A stretch of DNA of 64,000 nt from Berberis thunbergii (GCA_003290165.1 QNQO01000643.1:544640-608639), one strand, 5' to 3'; positions 1 through 11,121 are shown, counted from the stretch's first letter. Made by a program: numbers and translations. The notes: generated by a model from the sequence alone, not told the origin.

Positions 1-418
1 TTCCAACATAATCTTGGGTAGAGGAATGGAACAGAGATGTTGAATTGAAGTAAACAGACTCACTCCGATGAACTTGGCCATCCTTATCAAAATTTGTGAG
101 AGATTGCCACATACATATGATCCACAATATGGTGCTGAGCTGAAGTTTAAGTTCAATGGGATCACCATAAGCATTAACATCAACCTTGTGGATATCTAAT
201 GAACCATTTTTCCAAGGCATACTTAATTTGAGATTCCCTGAGAATCCACCACCTTCTCCAGTCAAAAGTGGTGCGGTAGATTCTGAAAGCGAACTTCCAC
301 ATGGTTTTTTCATATGCTTGTCGACATCATCTATTTGAAGCAGCACAAACTACCGCTCCTTGAAACTTTACAAAGTTTGTTAGTCTAGTTATTCCTACAA
401 AGTTGTCTACTTGTGAAT
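1..418 (-). pseudogene. Broken exon of a chorein / UHRF1BP1-like protein
   Basis: Read on the minus strand, this stretch is open for about 100 codons and resembles the plant chorein-domain protein annotated as UHRF1-binding protein 1-like, a presumed bridge-type lipid transfer protein. Recognisable parts are TRLTNFVKFQGAVV, then LLQIDDVDKHM, then GGFSGNLKLSMPWKNGSLDI and a Tyr/Ser-rich end, YFNSTSLFHSST. The first motif is in a different frame from the rest. The break lies near position 340, where one extra base is needed to explain the shift, so this copy is not functional as read. It runs off the window's left edge and lies beside a hAT-like terminus, so it may be a captured fragment. The family assignment is from memory of conserved segments; the frameshift is seen directly. 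Confidence 0.5.
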
Positions 419-664
419 TTGAACCTGGTCAAGCCGTAAATATAAATAAATATACTAGCTTTACTAGTACTTATACGAAAGGATAGTTACATATTATTGT
501 ATATATGAATATGTTTTGTTATGCATTTTTATCATGTGAACTTTTATAAGAATGATTTAGTAAATTAAGTTGTTTGTGAATGAATATTATTTAATACACA
601 ACTTGTGTTTTATCTAAAATGGAACACATGTATTATTATTTTCATGTATAATATTAAAAGTATT

Positions 665-852
665 AATAATAAATAATTAAAAATTTAATTCCGGATGGGA
701 TGGGATGCGCAGGATTGAAAATCTCCATCTTGATCCTGTCCTATTCTACACCGGGATGGAACGAGATTGAGATGAGATTGATCAATCCCAATAAGACCCG
801 AAAAAATGGGATGGGACGGGATCGGGATCTCGGGATGGAATGCCCACCCTTA
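665..852. mobile_element. Right terminus of a hAT-like non-autonomous element
   Basis: The segment is rich in GGGATGGGA-type runs and ends in TGCCCACCCTTA. This is nearly the same as the right end of the complete hAT-type element at 17300-18141, which ends TGCCCACCCCTA. The next eight bases (853-860) would be one copy of the target-site duplication. The matching left end and second TSD copy were not found, so the element probably starts upstream of the window. It interrupts a Gypsy antisense ORF. Confidence 0.5.
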
Positions 853-1101
853 ACTTCAAGAAGCGCCAAATTTCCTTGAAAACAGGAAAACGAATGCCAA
901 ACTTGAAACATACGCTTGTGCAAGAAAATAAATCCATTCGAAGGACACAAGGGCGTCTGACCAGCTCGAAGAACTCCAAACCATCGGGGATCTGATACTT
1001 CTTGCGAAGACCCACCAGATTCACCTCTAAGATCAACATCTCCTCGAAAACTCATGGCCTTTAGCAAACAGTTCATCGAGAAGTTGATTCTGGCCCGCCA
1101 T
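853..1101 (-). pseudogene. 5' part of a Gypsy antisense ORF (putative gypsy-type transposon domain)
   Basis: On the minus strand an ATG at 1101 opens MAGQNQLLDELFAKGHEF, which aligns with MAQENLLDDVV of the better-kept copy at 21740. A frameshift after about 22 codons leads into a frame containing YQIPDGLEFFELV and a Phe-rich stretch typical of the putative gypsy-type transposon domain (Pfam Transposase_28-like). The hAT-like element cuts it at 852. Its orientation, opposite to the LTR at 1402-2028, matches the architecture of the other copies in this window. Confidence 0.6.
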
Positions 1102-1387
1102 GGAAAAAGGCACAAACTTTTGATTACATTTGCAAAAGTAAAAGTTGAGTAGAGTAAAAATGCAGAACTGAAATAAATAAGCAAAGTGTTTGAAAATTGC
1201 AAAAGTAAAGAAACTAAACTCTGCAGAGAGGGGGGCTTATATATAAGCAGGGATCCCCGCCTTTTTGAGTAGTCGTGTACCCAATTAATGATGTGCACCA
1301 CTCGAGGAAATGATTCAGACTCAATCACCGCGACCGCTCAAATCCCTCGTGACGTGACTTAGTGGACTGACGAGCTGACCCACTAAC

Positions 1388-1401
1388 TCGGAGGGACTAG
1401 C
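1388..1401 (+). other. Polypurine tract of a Gypsy element
   Basis: The purine-rich stretch CGGAGGGACTAGC lies directly upstream of the LTR start TGATGATAC. It corresponds to TTGGGGGGAATTAGC before the LTR at 33071 and to the reverse complement just right of 21490. This position fits the plus-strand primer site next to a 3' LTR. Confidence 0.5.
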
Positions 1402-2028
1402 TGATGATACACCAAACCGTCTAGTAATCTGCATTGTACACGTATCATGTTGATCTCGTTAACGGAATAAAACAGGCTTAGATGAGCGCCCAATCTGGTG
1501 AAGCCCAGATAACACAAACCCCACTGAGGTAGGTTTCTGGAGGTTGGAACCAATCAACAGTGCCCTATTAAGCCCATAAGTCATATGGTCAAGCCCAGTA
1601 CCTTTGAGACCTAATGAGGCAAGTATCTAGAAGTTTGACTTAAGACAGACATGCCAGCTATACATTGACTTCTAATAGGAAGCAAATATCAAAGTATAAG
1701 TTGTGCATGAAAACTCTTCTGCATGGACAATACTTCGCAAGGGAAGAATCCCTAACAAATATCATAGTACAAGTCGTGTATGAAAACTCTCCTGCATGGA
1801 TGACTCTCAACAAGGAAAAGTTATCTGAACAAATATTTTCCCTTAAACCACGCCACCAAAGCATAGCCGAAGAAGGACTCTCGCGCATAATTCAATTACA
1901 AGCATTACAATTTTCTCAAGCCTTCTCTAACTTAAGCATTGGAGTGTCATCGGCCACCACAATGATGGTCTTTGGCTCACGTGCGTTCCTTGTACATGTC
2001 AAGGTCAAGAAGAATGAAAACTGACTCA
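1402..2028 (+). repeat. LTR A (3' LTR, coding orientation +)
   Basis: This LTR starts TGATGATACACC and ends CTGACTCA, and is a divergent relative of four other LTRs in the window (10177, 20813, 33071, 39296). It shares blocks such as the GGCTCACGTGCGTTCCTTG region near its end. It follows a polypurine tract and a minus-strand antisense ORF, so it is the 3' LTR of an otherwise missing plus-oriented element. The divergence suggests an old insertion. Confidence 0.7.
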
Positions 2029-3265
2029 TTATGTACTTATCTAAATTTTTTTAATATTATTGTTACATTGTCTTTATTGTTTATCTTTTCGATTGATTTC
2101 TATCATTTAGCATTTTCTTAATTTTTTTGTTATTATTCCCTGCTTTTTTTTCACTTAGTTTATTTTTCCTTGATTATTTCTTAGAGTTTCAATTCATCCC
2201 ATCAACTATGAGGCAAAACGGAGACCATTAAAGCATTTGCAATGGATTGATGAGCTCCCAACTATAACCAACTATTCAACTAGAATAAAATTACTGAAAG
2301 AGCACTACTACAGTGCCTGGTGGCTACCAGGCACCCTCCATTGCCTCTAGATATGCATTATCTCATATCTCGAGGCAAATGGAAGGTGCCTGGTAGCCAC
2401 CAGGCACACCACCAATGCACTTAAGAATTTCCCTTACTGAAATGCTATAGTTTGATTTGATAAATTTATATGTAAATCTTCTTCTTTCTTCCCATTTTTT
2501 TCATTTTTATATGGTATTTGATACATATACTTGAACATTTGATTTTCAGAGTTATTTATTATTTATCAATTATTTGTGTTTATCTACTTTCTACACATTC
2601 CATTCCTCACTATGCTTTTTTTTTTTGGATAAAAAATTCCACTATACTAATTTGTTTACTTATTTCTTTGACATTGCAAGTTCTAATAGTTGATGATGCC
2701 AATTATGAAAAGATTAATCACTGTTTAATGGTTTTGTGATGAAGAGAACAATGTTTCATGTATTCTTCAATATAATTGCAACTTTAAGGCTCTAGGCGGG
2801 TGTTCTACATATAGAAGATAAGTTGAGTTTAATGATTAAAAGATTTATTAATTAATAAAAAAAAAAATCAAATGGTGCCTTTTTGGTTTGGCATTGCAGT
2901 ATGGTTGAGTAACTATCCGTTACGTTCATCTTAATTTTTTGGTTACTACATGAGTCAAAACAGAAACCCACCCGCCGCCTTCACTTGATATTGAGAAGAA
3001 GCAGAGAAGAACTTCTTCCCACACTCTCTGCCCTTTCTCCTACAACTCCATTGCCTCTTTGGAACCTGATGCCTCTTTGGAACATGACAATGCACAATCT
3101 TTTGCCCCGTAAGCTGCTATGTTCTTCCATGATTTACTAAATCCAATTTTCACTTTCTAAGTTTAGGGTTTCATTTCCCCAAAATTACATTTACAATTTC
3201 TAGTATTTTACTGCATAAAATAATTTACTTTTAAGTTTTTGCATTTATTCCATTAGTAGGAAGTG
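2029..3265. other. Unassigned AT-rich spacer
   Basis: No credible gene was seen here. Apart from the palindrome at 2313-2407, it holds poly-T/A runs and, near 3000-3110, a pyrimidine-rich stretch followed by CCCCGTAAGC. That stretch resembles a 5' UTR with a splice donor, but no open frame supports it. Confidence 0.5.
2313..2407. repeat. Nested palindrome / foldback element
   Basis: Two arms of about 43-44 bases (2313-2355 and 2364-2407) are reverse complements with two substitutions and one single-base indel, around a loop of about 8 bases. Each arm begins with a 22-base palindrome of its own, GTGCCTGGTGGCTACCAGGC followed by AC. The whole can fold into one long hairpin or a cruciform with side stems. 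It may be a tiny MITE, but no clear TSD was found. Confidence 0.8.
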
Positions 3266-3402
3266 AGTTGTGGCCAATGGCATGACAGTTCAATGGTTAG
3301 AGCTCGGCGGAAGGTAGCACTAGGTCATGGGTTTGAACCTAGCTGACGACATGTTTATCAGTTTATGGTGTGTTGACTAATTTTGGTCTTTGATAGGTTC
3401 TT
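3266..3402 (+). mobile_element. SINE, 3'-truncated copy
   Basis: The stretch matches the SINE at 11122-11358 over the tRNA-like head (GGCCAATGGCATGACAGTTC), the B-box-like GGGTTTGAACCTAG near 3330, and the body up to GGTCTTTGATAGG. The match stops near 3400, where Gypsy antisense-ORF sequence begins, so the 3' part and tail are missing. The A and B boxes indicate descent from a tRNA gene with an internal Pol III promoter. Confidence 0.7.
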
Positions 3403-4755
3403 GTTCCTGCGTCTAGAGTGTTAGGTTCGATTGTACCTCCTCACGGGTTTATAGGCTTGCACCGAGGTATGTTTGAGTACGGACTCCGATTTTCGGTGCC
3501 TTATGACGTCTAGCGCTGCTTCACTCATTTTTTCCCACCTCCCACTCAGATGGTGCCGAGCGGGTTCAAGATACTACTAGCACTTCTTTTGAGGGTTCAC
3601 GATGCTGGCCTTCGTTTGATTCCACCGGTGATTCATCGCTTGACCAATGTTCGGTTGGATTCCAGGGGTATCTATATACTGACGTGTCCACCTTCTCCGC
3701 GTTTGACGGTGAGAAGTGTTGAATCCTGGGAGAAGCAATTGTTCTTGGCTTCGGTGGATTCTGGCTACTTCAAGCTCGAGAGTTGTAGAGTGTCTCGACA
3801 CTTTCAGATCGACCATGGTTAGTTCTTCTTCAGTGCATGCATATCTTTGCGCGTTCTTCTTATGACGCTGATCTTGCTGTTATTTATGTGTTTCAAAGAA
3901 GTTTGTTATTCCGTCCCTTAGTGAGGAAGAAAAATGATTGGAGAAGAAGTTTCTGGAGCTTCCTTCAATTTTCATTGAGGAGGTAGTAATACCAGGCGAT
4001 GTCGTACATAGCGGGCTGCTGCGGTGTTCTCATAAGGCTCACCTAGTGCCAGATTCCCCGGCTGAGAGAGTGGTTGCTCATCGTATGAGAAAGAGAAACC
4101 TAGCCCCGCTCAGCCCCTCCAGGCTCGCTGAGTTGGAGGTGAACGTACCTCCCGTGGTTGCTCCAAGGAAGAGGCAGTCTTCTGTCGTGGCAGCCTTTCC
4201 CTTTGGTGTCCGTACTTTAAAGCCGCATGTTCCTATCTCGCTGCACCCAAAGCCCATGGGAGGGTCCTTGCTCTGAAGAATACCTTCGCTAAACTGCGGA
4301 TGTCATATCCGGATGCCCTTTATCAGACAAAGGGTTTTGGAACTGTCGCGGACCACAATGGTGTGGATGCCATGACCCTTGTTGCAGACGCGGTAGTTGA
4401 CGAAATGAGAGCTCAGCTGAGGGTTACCGAGTCTGACTTGGTGTCAACTCGTGCCGAGCTGAAGCGGACTAGGGCAGAATTGGAGTATCTGGATACTTCT
4501 ATGGACAGGTGGTCCTCTGAACGAGGGGCTGAAGAACCTGAGAGGAAGCAATCAGAGGTGGAGTGGGTCGACGAAAGGCAGTGGTTCGAAGTCGCGATAG
4601 AAGAAGGGCTTCGTCGTGCTCTGGAAGCGGAGCAAATGTTGTCCAAGGAGCGTTCGCATTATGAAGCGTTGCTGGGCGAGGTGGATTTTGATGTGTCTAG
4701 TAGGAGGTCGTTGATCTCGTCCAAGATTATTCGGGGCAGACTAGAGCTCGTATAG
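3403..4755 (+). pseudogene. Antisense ORF (aORF) of Gypsy element 1, decayed
   Basis: This ORF lies opposite to the pol genes of the same element. The first part is related to the putative gypsy-type transposon domain: IGLHRGMFEYGLRF, then WEKQLFLASVDSGYF near 3740, equivalent to FWQKYYFLAPVDSKYF of the copy at 21740. A likely intron (about 3818-3898) matches the position of introns in two other copies. The second part ends in a coiled-coil region (4380-4690) with regular Leu/Glu/Arg spacing and a stop after 4755. Its 5' end is missing, replaced by a SINE fragment, and it has in-frame stops and frame changes around 3510 and 4276. The known role of such antisense ORFs in Tat-lineage Gypsy elements is unsettled. 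Nothing here suggests a host function. Confidence 0.65.
3818..3898 (+). other. Probable intron in the element 1 antisense ORF
   Basis: A GTTAG-type donor and an AAAG acceptor bound about 81 bases that have no counterpart in the protein. The flanking codons align with exons flanking a 77-base GTAAG...GCAG intron at 22284-22360 and a 72-base one at 32281-32210. The donor is weaker here than in the other two copies. Confidence 0.5.
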
Positions 4756-5139
4756 AACTAATTAAAAGAGAGGATCCCGATATTGATCTCGACTTCGTCC
4801 GCTATAAGATGGCATCTTCTAAGTCGATCCATTAAGGGGAAGGCTCTGGCATTGCGAGACTAACAGATGAGAAAGATGTTTCTCCTTAGATTGTAATGTC
4901 CCTTCCTGGAAGAATATCATGTAGACATGGTTTTTTTTTAATGAAAGTACTATTCTGTCTTGCACCGATGTATTTGCTTTTTTTTTGTAGACTGTAGAGT
5001 TTGTATTGCCAGACGGAATCACCCTTAGTTTTTTTGTCAGTCAAACAATATTGTTGTGTTGTTTTGTGTTGCTGTCGAGGCAGTTTAGGGGTTGATTAGG
5101 CGGAGTTGTTGTTGGTCAAGGGTTGACCAAATCCTTTCA
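4756..5139. other. 3' region downstream of the element 1 antisense ORF
   Basis: This is T-rich, non-coding sequence between the antisense ORF and the tandem repeats, with a poly-T run at about 4931. No further gene was seen. Confidence 0.4.
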
Positions 5140-5790
5140 GTCGTTGTCCGCAATGACTCCCTCAGTGCTGGCAGACTAGCGCTAACTTTTGCTTCCATTC
5201 ATTTGGTCATCACGACCCTCGCCGAGCGGGTTAGACTTTGCGTGTCAGGAGCGTTGTCATCAGTTTTGACCTAATTAAGCTTTATTGGTAAGCTCGGCGA
5301 TCATTGTCTGTATTGAGAGCAATAATCCCTTGTTGAGTCGTCGTCATCAACGGACAAACGCTGACTAAACTCCCATTTTTTCACCCATCGCAACCCGCGC
5401 GGAACATATTATGTTTTGGGCACCAGAAGCCGTCGTCATCAATCACGAACTGACTAAACTTACCTAGCAAGTTCGGCGATAATTGTTTGTATTGAGAGCA
5501 ATGATGCCTTGGCGATTCGTCGTCATTAGCATCAAGCGCTGACTAGACTCACACTTCCTTAGCTGTCGTGATCCGCACGGAGAAGATTAGGCTTTGGGCA
5601 CCTGAAGCCATCGTCACCAGTCGTGAACTGACTAAACTTACCTAGCAAGTTCGGCAATCATTGTCCACATTGAGAGTAATGATCCCGTGGTGAGTCATCA
5701 TCATCAATGGACAAACGCTGACTAGACTCTCACTTCCTCAGCCGTCGTGACCCACGCAGAGCGGATTAGGCTTTGGGCAGATTTCCTAGT
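5140..5790. repeat. 178-bp tandem repeats of Gypsy element 1
   Basis: Diverged units recur every 178 bases: GTCGTCGTCATCAA-like markers lie near 5338, 5516 and 5694, each followed by GCTGACTA..CTC and later by TTAGGCTTTGGGCA. The same unit occurs at 25440-26195 in element 2. The array sits between the antisense ORF and the pol 3' end. Confidence 0.8.
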
Positions 5791-5849
5791 TTGGCCGTAA
5801 CCGGGGTTATGGAGGGTTGTAATGGACAACAGTGAAAGTTTTGGTAAAA

Positions 5850-6880
5850 ACAAAATATTTTATTGATAATATTTTTTGAGATGCTCTACATTCCATGGTC
5901 ATTTTAACCCATCGCCGCTGGCGTCTTCCAGCCAATATGTTCCTGGCCTATTAACCTTAGCAACTCTGTAAGGTCCTTCCCAATTCGGATTTAGCTTTCC
6001 CGCCCTGGCTTCTTTGGTGTTTTGTTGGGTCTTCCGTAGTACCCAGTCTCCAAACTTGAATTCGCGTGGCTTGACCTTCTTCTTGTAGCGTCACCCGTTG
6101 TTGGTAGACGGCTATCTCGGTAGAGGCCATACCTCATTTTTCATCGAGGAGGTTAAGTCCCACGCGCAAGGCTTCGTCGTTACCATTTGGTCTGAATTCT
6201 TTCATCCGGAAGATTGGCTGAATTAAATTTTTATGGCTTCTAGGATCATCCGGTTGGTAACTTTCGCTTGGCCGTTGGTCTGGGGGTGCTCTGGCGAGGA
6301 AAAATGGTGCTTCACTCCCAGGATTTTGCACAGTTATTTGACCTTGCTGGGTTCCGTTGTCACTGACCAATACTCTGAGGATGCCAAATTTGCAGACGAT
6401 GGCGACCCATATGAATTTTTTGATATGGACCTACCCTATTTTGGATAGAAGCTCGGGTTCGATCCACTTGGTGATGTAGTCGATGGCGACAAAAAGGAAT
6501 ATTTTACCAGCCGATGCCAGAAGTCGTCTGACGATGTTCATTCCTCATTACGCAAACGACCATGGACTAGTCATTGGAGTTAGTGACTGGGCCGACATAT
6601 GGGTGTATGGTGTGAGCCTCTAACATTTGTCACACTTGCGGACTGTATCTTTGGCGTCCCACTTTATGGTTGACCAGTAGTACCCTAAAGTTAGGGCCTT
6701 GTGGGTGAGGGTTTTCCCACTTGGGTGATTCCCGCATATACCACAGTGGATAGCTTTCAAGACTTGGCTAGCCTCTAAGGGCGATAAATATCGGAGCAGT
6801 GGCCCTGTTACCAATCTCCTGTATATTTTTTCATTTAGGAGAGTATACCTTGCTGCTCTATTTTTAAGTTTCCATGCTTC
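5850..6880 (-). pseudogene. Integrase region of Gypsy element 1, decayed
   Basis: On the minus strand the zinc-binding domain is seen near 6740-6620 (GICGNHPSGKTL...YYWSTIKW...CDKC, an HHCC pattern). Pieces of the core and C-terminal domain follow in several frames, including GPNGNDEALRVGLNLLDEK near 6140. Many frameshifts and stops separate these blocks. Pol ends near 5880, beside the TTTATTGATAAT block also found at about 26265. The integrase would insert the reverse-transcribed DNA into the host genome, but this copy cannot make it. Confidence 0.75.
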
Positions 6881-7541
6881 AACCTTATCTGTCGGTAAGG
6901 CTCCTGATGTTATATATTCTAGTATCGAAGTCATCCAATTGGGTTGTATCTCCACAGCGCAGATATTTCCATGCTTTTTTTTGTCGAGGCTTGATTTCTC
7001 CTGATATTTGATGAGTCCACTGTAGACTTCGTCAGCCATCTGGTTGTCGTCTTGGGGGCATTGTGTGAGCTGACAGTTGTTGAACTTGCTCATTACGCCG
7101 AGTACCTTGATGCGGTAGGCTATCATGCGCGGATCTTTGCAATTGAAATTTCCTTTGACCTGGTTGACTACTAATCTTGAGTCGTTGTATGTTGTTAGGT
7201 GATCTATGCCAATCTCTAAAGCTAGTTGTAAACCTGACGGGAGGGCTTCATATTCGGCTTTGTTGTTTGAAGTGGGGAAACCAAATCTGACGACCTTTTC
7301 GAAGGTGAAAGTCACTAGGGGAGCGCAGAGTGATCCCGGCTTCGCTCGCCTTATTAGTTGAAGATCCGTCGCAACGCAGGGTCCAAGCTTGGACATCGGA
7401 TTTCATGAGTTGGTAGCCTACTTTCGGTTCTTTTCTGCTGGAAAATTCAACAATGAAATCCACGAGTGCCTGGGCTTTGATGGCGGTTCTTGGAGCATAG
7501 TTTATGTCAAACTGTCCGAGTTCTACTGACCATTTCACCAT
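6881..7541 (-). pseudogene. RNase H domain of Gypsy element 1
   Basis: The minus strand carries WTLRCDGSSTNKASEAGITL at the RNase H entry and later FPTSNNKAEYEALPSGLQLA with the conserved NKAEYEA block, then DSRLVVNQVKGNF. The two halves are in different frames that overlap near 7250-7390, so a frameshift splits the domain. A weakly conserved linker towards integrase follows (IQPNWMTSILEYI). This domain would degrade the RNA template during reverse transcription. Confidence 0.8.
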
Positions 7542-7559
7542 CTTTGTCAGATAGCTCGG

Positions 7560-9085
7560 GCTTATGTAATACCGAGCAGAGGTGGTGCTTGGTCAGGACC
7601 ATTATGGAGTGGACTTGAAAATAAGGCCTCAGTTTTCTGGAGGATACGACTAGCGCCATAGCCAACTTTTCCAGGTCCGGATAGTGTGCTTCTATTTCTA
7701 CGAAGGTTTTGCTGGTGTAATAAATTGTCCTCTAGGTTCCATGGTCATCAAGTACGATGGCTAAACTAATAGGTACAAGTACAATGTTTCACCTATCGCG
7801 GGCTTTGAGAGTAGCTCTGGACTCCCCATGTATGCTTTCAAGTTCTGAAAGTCTTGTTCGCATTCCTCGTTCCACAAAAGTCCTTTGCTCCCTCTTGGTA
7901 TTTTGAAGAAGGGGAGACACTTGTCAGACTAATTTGATATAAATATGTTGAGTGCTTCTACCCTCCCAGTCAGGCTCTGAACTTCTTTGATATTAAATGG
8001 GGACTTCATGTTGCAAAGAGCATGAATATGTTTCGGATCGGCCTCAATTCCCCTTTTGTTTACTATACAGCCTAGGAATTTCCCAAACTCGACTCTAAAC
8101 ACGCATTTTTATGGGTGCAGTTTCATCCGATATTTCCTGAGTTGGTCGAATGCTTCGGCAAGATCTCGTACGTGGTTGGGGCTACGAAGGCTTTTGACCA
8201 GCATGTCATCGATGTATATTTTCTTATTTCTACCGATCTATTGTTTGAACATTCGGTTAACCAACCATTGATAAGTATCCCCATCATTTTTAAGCCGAAT
8301 GACATCACCCTATAGCAGTATATTCATTTTTTCGCCACGAAAGAGGTTTTCTCTTAATCTGGGCATGCATTACTATTTATTGTAGCCAGAATATGCTTCC
8401 ATAAAACTAAGGAGGTTATGTCATGATGTGGTGTCTACGATCTGATCGATCCAGGGTAGTGGGAAACTATCCTTTGGACAGGCTTTGTTTAGATCTGTGT
8501 AGTCTATGCACACTCTCCACTTCCCATTTTTCTTTTTATAAGAATGGTGTTTACCAGCCAGTTGGGGTATCGTGTTTCCTTGATCATGCCCGCGTCGAGT
8601 AAACGTTGTACCTCATCGTTTATAATAGCGTTCCTTTCAGGTGCCACGACCATTTTTTTTTTCTGCCTGACTGTTTTCTTTTAGGGATCTACTTCGAAGC
8701 GATGGGTAATTAATAATGGATTGATCCCCACCATATCCTGGATAGTCCAGGCGAAGATGTCCTGGTTACGCTACATTAGCTTCATAAGTTGTTTTGCCAC
8801 TTCCTTGTTTAAGTGAAAACCGATCTAGATGGCCCTACTATTCCAAGGGTTGTCGAAGTAGATCGTTACTGTTTCTTCTTCTAGATGTCTGACATTGGGC
8901 CTGCCCCGAGGGCTTAATGGTGCCTCTTCGCCGAGTAACGGTTGTTCTTCCCTCGGGCTTCGAGTTGAGCGGAGGATAGTCTTGGCTTTCAGGTTGGCTG
9001 CCAGTTGAGGGCTGTCAAATGGCGAAGTCATCATGTGTTGGCATTCTCTGGCCACTAATTGGTCTCCTCTCAATATACCGATCAT
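7560..9085 (-). pseudogene. Reverse transcriptase region of Gypsy element 1, decayed
   Basis: Read on the minus strand, pieces of a Ty3/Gypsy RT appear in changing frames: NQDIFAWTIQDM near 8780, VQRLLDAGMIKETRYP near 8600, and a YIDDMLVKS block at about 8216-8195 holding the YxDD catalytic motif. FGKFLGCIVNKRGIEADP follows near 8060. Several stop codons and frameshifts make it non-functional. It lies between protease and RNase H, the order expected for Gypsy pol. Confidence 0.8.
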
Positions 9086-9242
9086 TTGGCTCGTATGATA
9101 CGTGACACACTGGTGTAGGGTGGAGACCGCCGCCCCATCTGATGTAACCAGGGTCTGCCGAGAACCATATTGTACGCCGAAGGCATGTCGATCACTATGA
9201 ACTCTTGGAACAAGGTTTTATGTGTCGACTGTTTTCCAGCTG

Positions 9243-9518
9243 TTATATCATCAACTGTATCTTTCCTACGGGTAAATGTTTTTCACCACTGAAGTCGATC
9301 ACTGGACGACTATCATGAATTAAGGCTGTTTCATCAAGTTGCATGCTGTGGAGCATGTGGAGGAACAAGACGTTCATCGAGCTCCCAGTATCAACCATGG
9401 ATCTTCTTACCTCCCATCCCGCAAGGAAAATTGTCACCACCAGGGCATCATCGTGCGAGACTTGTAAGACCTGGAGGTCCTTCTGCGTGGATGCCAGTGG
9501 TACGGATGAGCCTTGCAT
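9243..9518 (-). pseudogene. Aspartic protease of Gypsy element 1
   Basis: An open stretch on the minus strand contains MVDTGSSMNVLF, with the DTG active-site triad of retroviral-type aspartic proteases, and FSGEKHLPVGKI downstream. The segment is uninterrupted for 91 codons but is joined to broken neighbours. It would process the gag-pol polyprotein. Confidence 0.75.
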
Positions 9519-9699
9519 CGGACCATGTGGCGTTGGCTACCCATCACGTATAGCTTGAATCCTCAAGCCTTGTAAAACCCTTTTTCTGGACCTGTTGGAC
9601 AATTCAAACTTTGAATGTGCTTCGTGAAGCGCGTGTATTCTGTTGACCGATGGCTTCTCAGGTTTGGTCATTATCTGCTATTCTCTTTGGATGATGAAG

Positions 9700-10176
9700 T
9701 TTTGTGTTTTATTTGTCTAATCTACTATTTTTCAAAGGATCCGGTGTCAGAAGGTTGTCAAACTCTCCTTTTCGCAAGTCGTTAATGAAGGCTAAGACGA
9801 CCATTGCATCGTCGCATGAGCAGATGGTGTTTAACTCATTGTTGAATCGAGTTAAATATGTTTCTAGCGTCTCGTCGGGTCTTCGCTTCATTGATATGAA
9901 TGTCTCAATCATTAACTGATCCAGGTTTGTGAGAACAAATCGTACATCCGGCTAGTAATTCAATGGTGTTGTCGTGTGCACGGGTGTGCAATTTGGCTGC
10001 CCGCGCTCAACAGGAACTACCGAAAGAGGCATTACAGGGATGGCCTGAGCGCTGGACACGTTCTCTAGTTTTCCGTTGTTTCGTGACCTGGTGGTCACCA
10101 TATCTATGGGATTTGGTAGGAGATGACGCTTAGTGTAAAGTTAAGAACTATGTCGTCCCCACAGACATCGCCAAGC
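9700..10176 (-). pseudogene. gag region and leader of Gypsy element 1
   Basis: The minus-strand piece at 9912-9709 reads METFISMKRRPDETLETYL-like sequence followed by FNNELNTICSCDDAMVVLAF, the pattern of the retrotransposon gag domain (also seen in the copy at 38496-38170, ETLREYVTPFNNDL). The stretch up to the LTR at 10177 is the leader. Just inside the LTR the minus strand has TTGGCGA, close to the TGGCGCC primer-binding core. Confidence 0.65.
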
Positions 10177-10863
10177 TGATGCAGTCGATTTTTGCTCCCT
10201 ACTTTAACCATGTTCCTGCTGACCTGTTGACCTGCACAAGCAACGCATATGAGCCACAGACCACCGAGGGTGGCCGATGACACTCCGATGCTAAATTTAG
10301 ACAGGGATCTGAGGAAGGTGTAATGTTGTAATAAGAAATTTGTAGCATACCTTAGTTTACCAACCTTGTGTCTTATTTATAGTGCAAGGAGTCTTGGTTC
10401 AACCATGTCATCGTAGGCATAGCTTAGGAAGAAGATCTTCATGAAAATCCCTATCTAATTAAGAGTCGTGCTGTAGGAGGGAAGTTCATTGTTAGCTCTG
10501 CATTCCTAGATACGCTGGAGATTGTTCTCAATCCAAGAGCAATCCGTAGAAGGAAGTTTCCTTGTGTGGAAGATATTCTGGTGTTTACTTCCTAGTTGAA
10601 AGTAGATAGCAGCTGTAGTTGCCCGTCCGAAGCTAATCTTCGAGATACTTACCTATATTGGGCCTATGTATAGTGAAGATAGTTGTGAAACGTGTGAGCC
10701 TAGTATGCTGTGAGAGTCTTGGTCCGCTTGGCGGACTGAATCTGAGCGGGCTTAGATCCGCTGGGGCTGTATCTATATTGAGCTGGTGCTTGAGATTGTA
10801 GTTCCTCGAGATCATTATGACATGAGTTCAGCTCAGGAGTGTGACCGTTTTTATGTATCATCA
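10177..10863 (-). repeat. LTR B (5' LTR of Gypsy element 1, coding orientation -)
   Basis: On the plus strand it starts TGATGCAGTCG and ends TATGTATCATCA, so in coding orientation it is TGATGATAC...CTGCATCA. It aligns along its length with LTRs C, D and E. A CTTATTTATAG block (the TATA box of the element on the minus strand) lies near 10371-10381. The partner 3' LTR of this element was not found to the left. Confidence 0.8.
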
Positions 10864-11121
10864 AAAACTATGGAGAATGGTCAACAGGAAGAGTCTAGTA
10901 TGTTGAAAACTAAAACGGTTTAGACCAATGCGATTTTCACAAAAATTAACCAAAAGAGATAATCAATTTAGTTCAATACCAGTTGTCATAAAATTAACCG
11001 AAAGATGATACCAAACTGTAAAATTAAGTCGAGAGTGACGTGCTCAATTAAAAGAACGTACATTTTTCCCCCAGCTAAACGTAAGCTTATGATAAGCAAA
11101 TTCTATTCAATCAAAATGGAG

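Noticed and set aside
741..1328. A 195-codon minus-strand frame across the hAT-like terminus
   Set aside because: It joins LTR-flank, antisense-ORF shadow and transposon-end sequence. The real coding trace is in the other frame (1101-853).
3000..3115. First exon of a host gene (pyrimidine-rich leader and GTAAGC donor)
   Set aside because: The candidate ATG frames close within a few codons and no downstream exon is recognisable.
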